The position numbers and the translations under genes were made by a program. Below are positions 18,930 through 29,500 of a stretch of DNA of 64,000 nucleotides, piece after piece. Source of the stretch: Mucilaginibacter sp. OK283 (lineage in GTDB: Bacteria; Bacteroidota; Bacteroidia; Sphingobacteriales; Sphingobacteriaceae); contig NZ_FODR01000004.1 in the NCBI RefSeq assembly GCF_900110415.1, forward strand, positions 310,001 through 374,000, read 5' to 3'. The first letter of the stretch is position 1. Each line of letters opens with the position of its first letter. The notes below the pieces were generated by a model, which was not told the origin of the DNA, did not search any database, and saw only the letters and a list, made by a program, of their open reading frames with translations.

Positions 18930-21383
18930 ATGAAATACTTAATCATCAGCTTACTAACTTTTTTTTGCCAGGCATTGTTTGCCCAGGTATCGGGAAAATT
19001 TGTGGACGCTACCGGGCAACCTGTTTCATTTGCAACGGTAATATTATTGGATAGTTCCGATAACGCGCTGATAAAATCGGCGCTTACCGACGATAAAGGT
19101 GCTTTCAGGTTTGAACCTGTTAGCCAGGGCCGCTACATTGTCAAAGTAAGTGATATGACTCATGAAACATGGTCGTCGCCAGTATTTGAGCTTGCCGGCA
19201 TAAGGCCAGCCAAAAATCTGGGCATTATCGGGCTAAAAGGGGCATCCAGGCAATTAAACGAGGTTACGATCAGGGCCGATAAGCCTTTGGTGCAGCAGGA
19301 GCCCGGTGGGATGGTAGTAAATGTTCAAAGCAGTATATTAACAAAAGGCAGTTCGGTTTTACAGGCATTACAGCGCTCGCCGGGTATAATCGTCAATCCC
19401 CAAAACACCAGCTTTACCCTTAACGGGAAGGCGGGAGTAATGGTTATGCTGGATGGCAAGCTGATGCGGATGTCGATGCCGCAGGTACTTACTTTACTAA
19501 ACGGCATAAGCGCTGATGATATTGAAAAAATAGAACTACTAAATACCCCGCCCGCCAAATATGACGCCGACGGCAATGCAGGGCTTATTAACATTGTTAC
19601 CAAAAAAAATAAACAGCAAGGTACAAGCTGGTCTGTTACGGCCACGGCAGGATATGGCCGGGGCGAAAAGGGCTCGGCAAATGTCTCAATCAACCACAAT
19701 ACGGGTAAGGCGGGCCTGCGCGCTTCTTATTCGTATGCTCATGATCGTGGCCATAGTGAATTGTTTGCAGGCGGGACGGAAACAGTACCGGCCATAGGTG
19801 GGCAAACCGAGTTTCTGTACACAGGGCTTGCCAAACCAATAGCCAAATACCAGGATGCCGAAATTGGTGCCGACATCCGGCCTAATCAAAAGACAACCGT
19901 TGGCGCCAGTATCTATTTTGCGGCCGGGAGCAACCATAACAATAATTACAACCATGGGCATTATGCCCTTAAGCCCGATTCTGTTTTGCTCTTTAATTCC
20001 TACCTCGATGGTATTAATCATACTTACAATACCATTGGCTCCATTTACCTGGAACGGGAACTAAGTAAAGGCGAAAAAATCAATTTTGATGCGGATTATA
20101 TTTATTACAAAAACAACGGGCAAACTAATGTTGAAAGCACCTTTGTTGATAACTATGGTAACCTGGCCGGTGCCGGCGACAGCCTTTACGCGCCCCGCCA
20201 GCGCGATCTGGCCAATACCGCTATCAAAGTATCTGTGCTTAAAGCAGATTACGCAAAACAAATAAACCCAAACCTGAAATTAGAAGCAGGGGTAAAGGGC
20301 ACCTTTACCGGCAGCAATAGCGTATCCGGAATTGAAAACATGCAAAACGGCCAATGGGTACTAAGCAGTGTAGGGGTATCCAATAACCTGGTTACAAAGG
20401 AGGTGATTGGCGCGGGGTACGCAACTTTGAATGCGAAGCTGGATACCGCTACCAGCCTTACTATTGGCGCACGCTATGAATACTCGCACAACAGTACCGA
20501 TAACGCCAGTAATGCCCAATATGATATCGACCGGAAATTGAAGAAGTTGTTTCCGAGTGTTTTTTTTACGCGGAAACTTAATGAACATTCCGAATTGCAG
20601 TTATCCTATACCAAACGCGTCAGCCGCCCGTCGTACAGCGATCTGGCTTCCTACGTAACCTATAATGACCCGGTATCTGTTTTTACAGGCAACCCTGCGT
20701 TAAAACCTACCATTACCGATAATATCAAACTAGCTTATAATTACCATGATTACCTGTTTTCGATCTTATTCAGCCGCGATAAAGATGTGATATTACAAAC
20801 GCAAATTTCTACCGGGCCATCTAAAGGGCTGGTTTACCTTGCCCCGCAAAACGCACCTTATCAAAATAACATTACCCTGCAAACCAGCGTCCCGGTAAAA
20901 ATAACAAGCTGGTGGGAGGGGCGTTATGGTTTTGTTGGCGGCTGGCGGCAATACAAAGTGGACTATACGCCGCAAACTTTTATCAAATCATACTTGGCCG
21001 GATCGGTTGATTTCAGCGAAACGTTTAAACTTCCTAAAAGCATTTCGGTGGAGGTTTCCGGTTATGCCTATTCACCGGCGTATTACGCTACCTCAAGAAG
21101 CAACGGAAACGGGATGCTTAACCTGGGGATAAAAAAGGAATTGGATAATAATAAAGGCAGTTTTCAGCTATCAGTTACCGATTTGTTGTTGTCGGCAAGC
21201 TATTACGCTTATATCGGCCACCTTACCCGCGATGCTTTTAATTCGCAGGTATGGGTACGGTATAACGGCGAATCAAGGAGCTTTCCCATTATCAAGCTTA
21301 CCTATTATCGGTCATTTGGCTCAAAAAACAAGGTTCAACGAAAAGATGATAACGCCTCCAAAGATGAAAGAGGACGGTTATAA
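18930..21383 (+). CDS. TonB-receptor-like outer-membrane beta-barrel protein
   Basis: An 817-residue protein: signal peptide (MKYLIISLLTFFCQALFAQ), a carboxypeptidase-regulatory-like beta domain (about 20-100, GKFVDATGQPVSFATV), a plug-like domain (about 115-215, including LNGKAGVMVMLDGKLMRM and IEKIELLNTPPAKYDADGNAGLINIVTKK) and a long beta-barrel region of the OMP_b-brl_3 type. The C-terminal barrel end is less standard and the last 15 residues are polar and charged. Such proteins are found across Bacteroidota; substrates are mostly unknown. No SusD partner follows; a GH43 gene starts 32 bp downstream, which hints at an arabinan- or xylan-derived substrate but is not proof. It is divergent from the LytS/LytTR operon. 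Confidence 0.88.
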   Translation: MKYLIISLLTFFCQALFAQVSGKFVDATGQPVSFATVILLDSSDNALIKSALTDDKGAFRFEPVSQGRYIVKVSDMTHETWSSPVFELAGIRPAKNLGIIGLKGASRQLNEVTIRADKPLVQQEPGGMVVNVQSSILTKGSSVLQALQRSPGIIVNPQNTSFTLNGKAGVMVMLDGKLMRMSMPQVLTLLNGISADDIEKIELLNTPPAKYDADGNAGLINIVTKKNKQQGTSWSVTATAGYGRGEKGSANVSINHNTGKAGLRASYSYAHDRGHSELFAGGTETVPAIGGQTEFLYTGLAKPIAKYQDAEIGADIRPNQKTTVGASIYFAAGSNHNNNYNHGHYALKPDSVLLFNSYLDGINHTYNTIGSIYLERELSKGEKINFDADYIYYKNNGQTNVESTFVDNYGNLAGAGDSLYAPRQRDLANTAIKVSVLKADYAKQINPNLKLEAGVKGTFTGSNSVSGIENMQNGQWVLSSVGVSNNLVTKEVIGAGYATLNAKLDTATSLTIGARYEYSHNSTDNASNAQYDIDRKLKKLFPSVFFTRKLNEHSELQLSYTKRVSRPSYSDLASYVTYNDPVSVFTGNPALKPTITDNIKLAYNYHDYLFSILFSRDKDVILQTQISTGPSKGLVYLAPQNAPYQNNITLQTSVPVKITSWWEGRYGFVGGWRQYKVDYTPQTFIKSYLAGSVDFSETFKLPKSISVEVSGYAYSPAYYATSRSNGNGMLNLGIKKELDNNKGSFQLSVTDLLLSASYYAYIGHLTRDAFNSQVWVRYNGESRSFPIIKLTYYRSFGSKNKVQRKDDNASKDERGRL

Positions 21384-21415
21384 ATTATATAAAAAATTGT
21401 GTCCTATATTAGGGC

Positions 21416-22453
21416 ATGAAAAACATTATAAAAATCTGCCTTTTATTAATGGTTGTGACCCAATCGGCCTTTGCCCAGCAAAAAACTTTTACCAATCCTT
21501 TGCTGCCTTCCGGGGCCGATCCCTGGGTTATTTACAAGGATGGTTTTTATTATTATACCAATTCAACAGGGAATCACCTGGCTATCTGGAAAACTAAAAA
21601 TATCACGCAGCTAAAAACAGCTGTTAAAAAAACAATCTGGGTGCCACCGGCGGGTACCAGCTATTCAAAGGAACTTTGGGCGCCCGAGCTTCATTTTATA
21701 AAAGGAAAATGGTATATGTATTTTGCTGCCGATGATGGCAATAACAACAACCATAGGATTTATGTGATCGAAAATCCGGCTGCCGACCCAACTGAAGGTA
21801 ACTGGACATTTAAAGGAAAAGTAGGCGACAGCACCAACAAATGGGCCATTGATGTATCGGTATTTGAAAATAAAGGACAGTTATACATGATTTGGGCCGG
21901 CTGGGAAGGCGATGTTAACGTGCAGCAAAACATCTACATAGCCAAAATGAAAGACGCCTGCACCATTGAAGGCCCGCGGGTAAAAATATCAAGCCCCGAG
22001 TTTGACTGGGAAAAATATGGCGACCTTGGGGCACAATCAAACCCGCCGCATGTTAACGTAAACGAAGGCCCCGAGATTTTAAAACACAACGATAAGCTAT
22101 TCCTCATATACTCGGCCAGCGGTTGCTGGACAGATTATTATGCCCTTGGTATGCTCACGGCATCAAAAAACAGCAACTTAATGGATGCCGCATCATGGAG
22201 AAAGTCGGTCCGACCGGTATTTAAGCAATCGCCGGAAAATGGTGTTTATGCACCCGGCCACAATTCATTCTTTAAATCTCCTGATGGAACGGAGGATTGG
22301 ATATTGTACCACGCCAACTCCAAACCTGGCCAGGGCTGTGGTAATGACCGGTCGCCCAGGGCGCAGAAATTTGGCTGGAAAAAAGATGGCTCGCCCGATT
22401 TTGGCGTTCCTTTAAAAGGGGGCGTGCCCCTTGATATACCATCGGGGAATTAA
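21416..22453 (+). CDS. Secreted glycoside hydrolase family 43 enzyme
   Basis: A 345-residue five-bladed beta-propeller enzyme. Signal peptide MKNIIKICLLLMVVTQSAFA. GH43 catalytic residues are visible: base D35 in GADPWVIYKDGFYY, pKa modulator D146 in KWAIDVSVF, and general acid E217 in NEGPEI. The GH43 family cleaves alpha-L-arabinofuranosides or beta-xylosides by inversion; the overall pattern (YAPGHNSFFKSPDG, EDWILYHAN) is like exo-acting arabinofuranosidases, but the specificity is inferred. It is likely periplasmic or surface bound and may share a transcript with the receptor-like gene 32 bp upstream. Confidence 0.92.
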   Translation: MKNIIKICLLLMVVTQSAFAQQKTFTNPLLPSGADPWVIYKDGFYYYTNSTGNHLAIWKTKNITQLKTAVKKTIWVPPAGTSYSKELWAPELHFIKGKWYMYFAADDGNNNNHRIYVIENPAADPTEGNWTFKGKVGDSTNKWAIDVSVFENKGQLYMIWAGWEGDVNVQQNIYIAKMKDACTIEGPRVKISSPEFDWEKYGDLGAQSNPPHVNVNEGPEILKHNDKLFLIYSASGCWTDYYALGMLTASKNSNLMDAASWRKSVRPVFKQSPENGVYAPGHNSFFKSPDGTEDWILYHANSKPGQGCGNDRSPRAQKFGWKKDGSPDFGVPLKGGVPLDIPSGN

Positions 22454-22612
22454 TATTGTTGTTTGAATTGCAGTTGGTTTGTCGTAAATCCGCAGTCTTA
22501 AAAAGCGGTGATAACTGGTTTATTATACCACGCGCGGGTTAATAAATTGGTGATAAACATGTCAGTTTACAAGGCAAATGCATCTAATAGTTAATGGATT
22601 GCCCGATCTGTT

Positions 22613-22720
22613 TAGTGTTAACCATGTAAAAATACAAAACATTGATTGTCAAATATTTATATAAAAATATATCTAAAATATGTTAAGTTATGTTAACCCA
22701 GTTAGATGCGTTTGCCCTGT
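22613..22720 (+). promoter_or_regulatory. Conserved noncoding element, copy 1
   Basis: From TAGTGTTAAC to GCCCTGT this sequence aligns with the reverse complement of 39917-40025 over its whole length with few gaps. Shared blocks are TCAAATATTTATA and TGTTAAGTTATGTTAACCCA. It ends about 86 bp before the DUF1080 start. It may be a regulatory site for carbohydrate genes or a mobile noncoding repeat. Confidence 0.65.
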
Positions 22721-22738
22721 GTCAGTCTAAAGGTTTCC

Positions 22739-22770
22739 TTGCATCTTTCAAATAAATATCTCTACCTTAG
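22739..22770 (+). promoter_or_regulatory. Candidate -33/-7 promoter of DUF1080-Gfo/Idh operon
   Basis: TTG at 22739-22741, then 21 nt, then TACCTTAG at 22763-22770, one mismatch from TAnnTTTG. It ends 37 bp before the start codon. Confidence 0.4.
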
Positions 22771-22806
22771 TATAACCAGTTACAAGCTATTTAATTCCTG
22801 TCTGCC

Positions 22807-23487
22807 ATGATCAAAAAGCATTTTCAACAAGGCCTGCTGGCCTGTTTACCACTTATTATTTTATTTTCAATAGATGCCAAAGCGCAAAATAAAGATGGCT
22901 GGCGACAGCTTTTTAACGGTAAAGACCTTAACGGCTGGAAACAGGTTGGCAAAGGCAGCCGCTATGTAAAGGATGGCTTAACCGGCAGCCACGGTGGCAT
23001 GGGGCTATTGTACTGGACGAAAGAAAAATTCAGCAACTGCACTATCCGGGTAGTTTATAAAATGCAAAAGTTTAACAGTAATGCGGGCGTATTCATCCGC
23101 ATACCGCTGGAGCCCCGTGAGGAGTGGATGCCCGTATTTTATGGTTATGAAGTGCAGATAGATAACCATCCCGAAACCTCCAAAGAGGACGACTATCATA
23201 TTACCGGCACCCTGTACTCACTTACCAAACCATTGGCCAAACCCGGCAAGCCCGGTCCGCAATGGAATACCATGGAAATTACACTGGATGGCCCGCGAAC
23301 TATTGTTGTTGTTAACGGCCAAAAAGTAACCGACTATAAAGAGGGCGACCCAACACCTGCGCGTAAATTCGATTTCGAACCGTTCCGCGGCACCCGTCCC
23401 AATGAGGGCTACATAGGCTTGCAAAACCATGGCGACGACGATGTGGTGTTTTTTAAGGAAGTAGCTGTTAAACCATTGCATAAATAA
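22807..23487 (+). CDS. DUF1080 protein (3-keto-disaccharide hydrolase family)
   Basis: A 226-residue secreted protein with one DUF1080 (PF06439) domain, a concanavalin-like beta-sandwich. Signal peptide about 1-26 (ending AKAQ). Family words include LFNGKDLNGWKQVG, SNAGVFIRIP, YEVQIDN, WNTMEITLDG, VVNGQKVTDY and GYIGLQNHGDDVVFF-like residues. The Pfam family name reflects hydrolysis of 3-keto-glycosides. Its stop overlaps the start of the Gfo/Idh oxidoreductase gene by one base (TAATG), the usual partner in oxidation-first glycoside breakdown. A two-domain homologue lies at 53057-54409. Confidence 0.92.
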   Translation: MIKKHFQQGLLACLPLIILFSIDAKAQNKDGWRQLFNGKDLNGWKQVGKGSRYVKDGLTGSHGGMGLLYWTKEKFSNCTIRVVYKMQKFNSNAGVFIRIPLEPREEWMPVFYGYEVQIDNHPETSKEDDYHITGTLYSLTKPLAKPGKPGPQWNTMEITLDGPRTIVVVNGQKVTDYKEGDPTPARKFDFEPFRGTRPNEGYIGLQNHGDDDVVFFKEVAVKPLHK

Positions 23488-25016
23488 TGACTATGGAGCA
23501 ATTGGATGAAGCAACAGGCAATAATGGCATAAGCCGGGCCGACTTTATAAAAAAAGCCGCTATAGCCACGGCCGGTTTTTACATTGTACCCCGTTTTGTG
23601 CTGGGTGGCAAGGGTTACACCGCGCCAAGCGATAAGCTGTACATTGCTGCAATAGGCTGCGGCGGCGAGGCTGAGAACGACATTAAGCATTTTGCTACCG
23701 CCCCTAAAAAGAATGCTGTTATAGCCTTTTTATGTGATGTTGACGACAGGCAGGCCGCGCCACGCCGCAAAGAGTTCCCCAAAGCGCCTTATTATCATGA
23801 CTGGCGCGAGCTGTTTGATAAACAGCATAAAAACTTTGATGCCGTAACCGTTGCCATACCCGATCATAACCACGCCTTGGTTGGCCTTAACGCCATGCAG
23901 CTCAAAAAACATTTGTACCTGCAAAAGCCATTAACCCATGATATTTACGAAGCCCGCATACTAACCCAGGCATCCGAAAAATACCGGGTGGTAACTCAAA
24001 TGGGCGACCAGGGTGCATCCTGCGATGGTATGCGCACCATGCGCGAATGGTTTGAAGCCGGCCTGATAGGCGACATTGAGAAAGTATATTGCTGGACCGA
24101 CAGGCCGGTTTGGCCGCAAGGGATTTCCTGGCCGAAAACAAGCCCGCCAATTCCTAAAGAACTCAAATGGGATCTGTGGCTGGGTACTGCAAAGCAAACC
24201 AATTATATTGATAACCTGGTGCCTTTTAACTGGCGCGGCTGGTGGGAGTTTGGCACCGGCGCGCTGGGCGATATGGGCTGCCACATTATGGGGCCGCCTT
24301 TTAAACTGCTTGGCCTGGGTTACCCAACCGAAGTCTCGGGCAGCGCCAGCACCGTTTACAGCGGCATTTTTAAGGAAGGTATTTACCCCGAAAGCGGGCC
24401 GGTATCCAGTTCAATCAAGTTTAAATTTAAACAGCAAAACGGTAAAAACCTCGATCTGCATTGGATGGATGGCGGCATAACGCCCGAACGCCTTAATGAG
24501 CTTGACCCTGCTTTAAACATGAATGAAGCGTTGGGAGATTTTCCCGGCGAAAATGATTTTGAAGGCTGTACATTATTTATAGGCACCAAAGGAAAAGTTT
24601 CCTGTGGTTGGGGAGGCAGTCACCCCCGACTGCTGCCGCTTACCTTAAACAAGGATATAAACGTACCCGAAAAGTACCCGCGCGTTGCCGGCGGTATGGA
24701 TGGCCATTGGTGGCAGTGGGTTGATGCCAGTATAGCTGGCTATGGCAAAATGGAGGTTGATTCGCCATTTGTGGGATATGCAGGGCCATTGACGGAAACA
24801 GTGCTGATGGGCAACCTGTTGCTGCGCACCTTTAACCTGCGCGAGAAAATAAAACGCAACGACCCGGTTTATGGCAATATGGAAGGCTACAAATTTAGCG
24901 GCAGGTACACCGGCTTAAATTGGGACGGCGAAAACATGCGCGTAACCAACTTTGAACCCGCCAACCAATACATCCGCCGTACTTACCGGCAGGGTTGGGG
25001 CGAACTGAAATTGTAA
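23487..25016 (+). CDS. Gfo/Idh/MocA-family oxidoreductase with Tat-like signal
   Basis: A 509-residue NAD(P)-dependent sugar dehydrogenase-like protein. The N-terminus ISRADFIKKAAIATAGFYIVP resembles a Tat-type signal lacking the twin arginine (RADFIKK). A Rossmann fold follows with IAAIGCGGEAEND, CDVDDRQ, and the conserved EKP motif varied to QKPLTHD. The C-terminal alpha/beta domain includes GDMGCHIMGPPFKLLGL. Translation is coupled to the DUF1080 gene by a TAATG overlap; a second ATG at 23493 is an alternative start. Proposed role: oxidation of glycosides at C3 before cleavage by the DUF1080 partner (inference from family pairing). Confidence 0.92.
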   Translation: MTMEQLDEATGNNGISRADFIKKAAIATAGFYIVPRFVLGGKGYTAPSDKLYIAAIGCGGEAENDIKHFATAPKKNAVIAFLCDVDDRQAAPRRKEFPKAPYYHDWRELFDKQHKNFDAVTVAIPDHNHALVGLNAMQLKKHLYLQKPLTHDIYEARILTQASEKYRVVTQMGDQGASCDGMRTMREWFEAGLIGDIEKVYCWTDRPVWPQGISWPKTSPPIPKELKWDLWLGTAKQTNYIDNLVPFNWRGWWEFGTGALGDMGCHIMGPPFKLLGLGYPTEVSGSASTVYSGIFKEGIYPESGPVSSSIKFKFKQQNGKNLDLHWMDGGITPERLNELDPALNMNEALGDFPGENDFEGCTLFIGTKGKVSCGWGGSHPRLLPLTLNKDINVPEKYPRVAGGMDGHWWQWVDASIAGYGKMEVDSPFVGYAGPLTETVLMGNLLLRTFNLREKIKRNDPVYGNMEGYKFSGRYTGLNWDGENMRVTNFEPANQYIRRTYRQGWGELKL

Positions 25017-25034
25017 TTAATCCAGGAAATATAA

Positions 25035-25068
25035 AACCGGGCGAGTGATAAATGTCACCCGCCCGGTT
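25035..25068. terminator. Bidirectional terminator hairpin between convergent genes
   Basis: AACCGGGCG pairs with CGCCCGGTT, extended inward by GTGA/TCAC. It lies between the Gfo/Idh stop (25016) and the convergent lipoprotein stop (25087). A T run follows on the + side (TTTTTT at 25075). Confidence 0.75.
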
Positions 25069-25086
25069 AATATGTTTTTTGAAGAT

Positions 25087-25941
25087 TTATAAAGCTACGG
25101 TTGTACTGTTAGTCACCTTCCAGATAGCACTACCAGCTACCGGGAAGCTTACGCCGTTGGTATTGCCCCGGGTTGCGGCATCCTGTCCAAAATAGTATAG
25201 CGGATGCCCTTTATAAACAAGCTGCGTTTTTCCGAATACGTTAATAGTGGTAAACTGGGTTTTATCAAAAATTGACGGGATACTGGCCACCCCGGTAACC
25301 TCAAAAATAGGCCACGCGGCGTTATTGCTGAAATCGGTTTTTGTAAAGTTGTTTTTACTTGATGCATCTTTACTAAACATGTATAATGTAAGCCCCTTGT
25401 CATCAGTTATAAATTGCGATGCTCCGGTGCCTGCAATGCCTTGATCGGTGTACTGGGCTTTATCCAGCCCGATAAGCTGGGCGTTGCCAAACATAATGGT
25501 GTAGTCGGCCTTGGCTATGGCCCAAAGGTTGGCAACCTTATCACCATTGGTATCACCGGCTTTAAGGTCTTTGCTGTAATAATATAATGGCCAGCCTTTA
25601 TAGGTACTTTGTTTACTGCCGTCGGGCCTATCAATCACACCAAAATCTGATGATGTCAGGCCGGCGCCAATGGTCAACCCTGCTTTGTAAAATACCGGCC
25701 AGGTTGTAGCGCAGCCGTCTACACAAACCGAAGCGCCGCTTACATCTTTAGAGAAAAAATAAAGCGAGAATCCGTTGTTATCTGTAAGTACTTTCCCGAA
25801 GGTGGCGTTATCGGTTAGCACAACTCCGGTAAGCTGCGGCGTTGGTATAATGCGGTTTGAACTTTTGCTGCATGAGGAGCCCAACAGCACAATGCTTACA
25901 AACACTGCAATCATTGCATGAGGTAACTTGTAATTTTTCAT
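25087..25941 (-). CDS. Lipoprotein with secreted repeats (PF03640, COG4315)
   Basis: A 284-residue lipoprotein: hydrophobic N-terminus and lipobox GSSC (C24). The mature part carries two pairs of the ~45-residue PF03640 repeat, recognised by DNNGFSLYFFSKD, YKGWPLYYYSKD, DDKGLTLYMFSKD and YKGHPLYYFGQD, with CVDGCATTWP in the first. The function of this family is unknown, though such proteins are frequent cell-envelope lipoproteins in actinobacteria and Bacteroidota. Monocistronic, convergent with the Gfo/Idh operon and separated from it by a strong hairpin. Confidence 0.9.
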   Translation of the reverse strand: MKNYKLPHAMIAVFVSIVLLGSSCSKSSNRIIPTPQLTGVVLTDNATFGKVLTDNNGFSLYFFSKDVSGASVCVDGCATTWPVFYKAGLTIGAGLTSSDFGVIDRPDGSKQSTYKGWPLYYYSKDLKAGDTNGDKVANLWAIAKADYTIMFGNAQLIGLDKAQYTDQGIAGTGASQFITDDKGLTLYMFSKDASSKNNFTKTDFSNNAAWPIFEVTGVASIPSIFDKTQFTTINVFGKTQLVYKGHPLYYFGQDAATRGNTNGVSFPVAGSAIWKVTNSTTVAL

Positions 25942-26505
25942 AGGTGTTAATTTAAGATGTAGTTGATTTTATTAGTCATTACTCTAAAAAAGGGTAAATG
26001 GTTGCTTTTTAAGAAATGTAAAATTTAAGGTGTAGCTGAATGCCTAGTGGAAATTCTGAATGGGGAATAACGTATATCGCATGGCGGCGAAGACTCACCC
26101 TGCGAGGCTGCGGCCGCCACCCTCTCTTCACCTGCGGTGGAAATAGGGGCTTGAACGCTGAATATAAATACGTTATAAAAAATAAGTAATAAATTTTCAA
26201 GCCCCTCTTTCCGGCGAAGCCGAAGAGAGGGTGGCCAGCGCAGCGTAGCCGGGTGAGTCTTAACCAGCGTTGAAAGCCAATGTTTGTGTAAATATTGAAT
26301 GTGTCATATGAGTAACGAATCGGAGGAGATTTAAGTGATGCTGTAAATACACTATACTATCGAAATCACAACGTCTTTTTTATACGAGACTCATGTGTTC
26401 CTACCAGTCCCCCATACCCATATTTTAGCTGCGTATATTAAAAAAACACATTCGCAGCGTTTAATATGGAACAGATAAAAATAAATATCTATCTTTTCAA
26501 CTAAT
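25942..26505. other. 564-bp gene-free region
   Basis: Holds the large inverted repeat at 26091-26261. The rest is AT-rich and probably contains the promoters for the lipoprotein and, near 26420-26500, for the helicase gene. A short open frame at 26009-26200 is made of the repeat and is not credible as a gene. Confidence 0.6.
26091..26261. repeat. Large imperfect inverted repeat
   Basis: Arms of about 63 bp at 26091-26153 and 26197-26261 are inverted copies, sharing AGACTCACCC, GCCACCCTCTCTTC and AGGGGCTTGA on opposite strands, with a 43-bp AT-rich spacer. The GC-rich arms stand out from the flanks. It could be a MITE-like or REP-type element; no transposase is nearby. Confidence 0.75.
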
Positions 26506-29500
26506 ATGAGCACGCGTATTTTAACAGCAACAGATATCAACCTTACATATACCCCTGTAATCAATTTCGCCCTTCAGCAAAACCATGTGCCGGTAATCCG
26601 GTCGCTGGTAATTAACAACAGTACCGGGGCTGATTGGAATGCCCTGGAAGTTGAAATTACTGTTGAACCGGCTTTTGCGCCTTTATGGAAAAGGATTTAC
26701 GGGTATGTAAAACAAGGGGATGCCTTTGAAACAGGTGCTATACAGCTCAACCTTTCAGCCCAATACCTGGCCGAATTAACCGAGAAGGTATCAGGCACTA
26801 TAAATATTATTATCCGTAATGGTGATGAACTGCTATTGTCGGAAAATCGCCCGATAGAACTGCTTGCTTATGACCAATGGAACGGGCTGGGCTTGCTGCC
26901 CGAGATGCTGGCGGCTTTTGTAACGCCCAATCACCCGGAAATACCGAAGATCCTTCGCCGGGCATCTGCCATTTTACAAAGCTGGACGGATAACCCTTCA
27001 TTTGATGATTACCAAAGCCGCAGCCCCGATAGGGTTCGTAAGCAAATGGCCGCCATTTACGAGGCCATTGCCGAGCAGCAACTAATATATTGCACCGTAC
27101 CTGCCAGCTTTGAAGAAAGCGGCCAGCGCATCCGTTTGTGCGATGCCATATTTGCCAACAGGCTGGCCAATTGCCTCGATCTATCGTTGCTATATGCCGC
27201 CTGTATGGAGGCTGTTGGTATCCACCCGATTATTATAATAGTGAAAGGGCACGCCTTTGTCGGCGGCTGGCTGGTTGATGAGTCATTTGCCGATGCTGTT
27301 AACGATGATCCATCGCTTATTACCAAACGTACGGCGGATGGCATAAGCGAGATAGCCATTGTAGAAGCTACCTGCATGAATGCGGGCAACAATACCTCAT
27401 TTGATTCGGCTGCGGCATCGGCCGGGCAAAAGATGCTGAATACCAGTGAATTTATATTGTTTATAGATATTAAGCGTGCCCGCTTTAGCGGCATACGGCC
27501 GCTGCCCTTGCGGGTAAAAACCGCTGCAGGCTGGGAGATTATTGAAGAAAACCGGCAGGAGCGTGCCAATGCCCTGCCCGAGGAAATTTACGCCGGGCAA
27601 AAACTGAAAAATGTAGATCATATTGAGATTTCGAAACAGCGCCTCTGGGAGCGTAAATTACTCGACCTTACGTTGCGTAACAGCCTCCTCAATATACGGA
27701 TAACCAAAAGCGTAGTACAATTTATGACCGTGAACGTAGGTAAACTGGAAGATGCCCTGGCCGATGGGCAGGAATTCCAGGTGTTGCCAAGGCCGGCCGA
27801 TTGGGACAATTCGCTGCGCGATGCCGGCATGTACCAGGCCCTGCATCAATCGGACCCGATTGCCGAGCTGATACAGCATGAGCTGAGTCAAAAACGTATC
27901 CGTAGCTTTTTGCCCGAGCCGGAGTTAACCAATGGGCTTACCAGTTTGTTCCGTGCCTCGCGGTTATCCATCGAGGAGAATGGAGCTAACACCCTTTATA
28001 TCGGCCTGGGCTTGTTAAGATGGTACGAAACTGATGCCAGCGAGCGACCAAGGTATGCTCCTGTTTTGCTGATACCTGTCGAGATCATCCGTAAATCGGC
28101 TCAAAAAGGCTATGTAATTCGCAGCCGCGACGAAGAAACCATGGTGAACATTACCTTACTGGAAATGATACGGCAGGATTTTGGCATCACTATAGGCGGC
28201 CTGGATACATTACCTAAAGACGAAAGTGGGGTAGATGTAAAGCTGATATTTAACATTGTACGCCAGGCCATTATGGCCAAATCAAGATGGGATGTAGAGG
28301 AACAGGCAGTACTGGGCACATTTTCGTTCAGTAAGTTTATCCTCTGGAATGATATTCATAATAATGCCGAACATCTTTATCGCAATAAAGTTGTAGCCAG
28401 CCTGGTATCGGGCAAGCTGGAGTGGCAGGCACTGGAAAATGCCGATGTCTCGCTGATACAGGATAGCCAGCTGCACCCGGCAAATATCGCACTCCCCATC
28501 AGTACCGATTCATCGCAATTGCAGGCTATTGTAAGTTCGGGGCAGGATAAAAGCTTTGTGCTGCACGGGCCTCCGGGTACCGGCAAATCGCAAACCATTA
28601 CCAATATTATAGCCAATGCCTTATACGCCGGGAAGCGGGTGCTTTTTGTGGCGGCCAAAAAAGCCGCGCTCGAGGTGGTGGAAGACAGGCTGGAATCAAT
28701 AGGCATAGGCGATTTTTGCCTCGAACTACATTCCAACAGATCAAAAAAAACAGCGGTGTTGGAGCAGCTTAAAGCAGCTACCGAGGTAGCCCGCAAAGCC
28801 GCCCCCGAAAGCCACCGCGACGAGGCCGACCGCCTGTTTGCCCTGCGAAATGAGTTGAATACTTATGTTGAAGTGCTGCACAAAAAATATCCGTTCGGTT
28901 ATTCGTTGTTTGATTTGTTTAGCAGTTACAGCCGTTTTGAAAAAGGGGAGGACAAGGTATATTTTGCAGCAGGCGCAATAGCACAGCTAAGTCCTGCAAA
29001 GTTAATTACATGGCACGATGTGGCCGAAGAATTACAGGTAGCCGGTGCACTAATAGGCCAGCCTGCCAACCATGCCCTGCAATACATGCGTTTGCAGCAA
29101 TATAATAACCAGGTAAAGCAAGACGCCGGTCAATTGATAGAGCACCTGCTTGACCTCCTGAGTCAATACCAAAGCCAGCTTATTGGTGTAAGCAGGTTGC
29201 TGAAAATAAACGGGTTGGTTAAAAGCAAGGAGCAACAACAGTCATTACATACCCTGGTAAGCTTACTGCTTGAATTGTCCGATATCCCGGCATCATTGCT
29301 GCAGGCCGATTTCCTGGAGCAAACTTTTGCCCAGGTGGCAGGGATTGCGGCCCACGGGCAACAGCGCGATAAACTACGTTCGGCCTTGCTTGGCCGGTAC
29401 CAAAAGGAGGTTTTAGCTATACCAGCCCAAAGAATTTTATCTGAATGGAATATTGCTAATGGTAAATGGTTTTTACCACGGTGGCTGGGCCAGCGGGCAA

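Larger units (their letters stand above)
22454..22806. other. 353-bp gene-free region upstream of the DUF1080 operon
   Basis: No ORF of note. It contains a 15-bp inverted-repeat pair, GGCAAATGCATCTAA at 22573-22587 and TTAGATGCGTTTGCC at 22702-22716 (one mismatch), enclosing the AT-rich element described separately at 22613-22720, and a candidate promoter just before the operon. Confidence 0.7.

Noticed and set aside
26009..26200. 63-residue minus-strand frame
   Set aside because: Consists largely of the inverted-repeat arm and flanking AT-rich DNA; no protein-like features.
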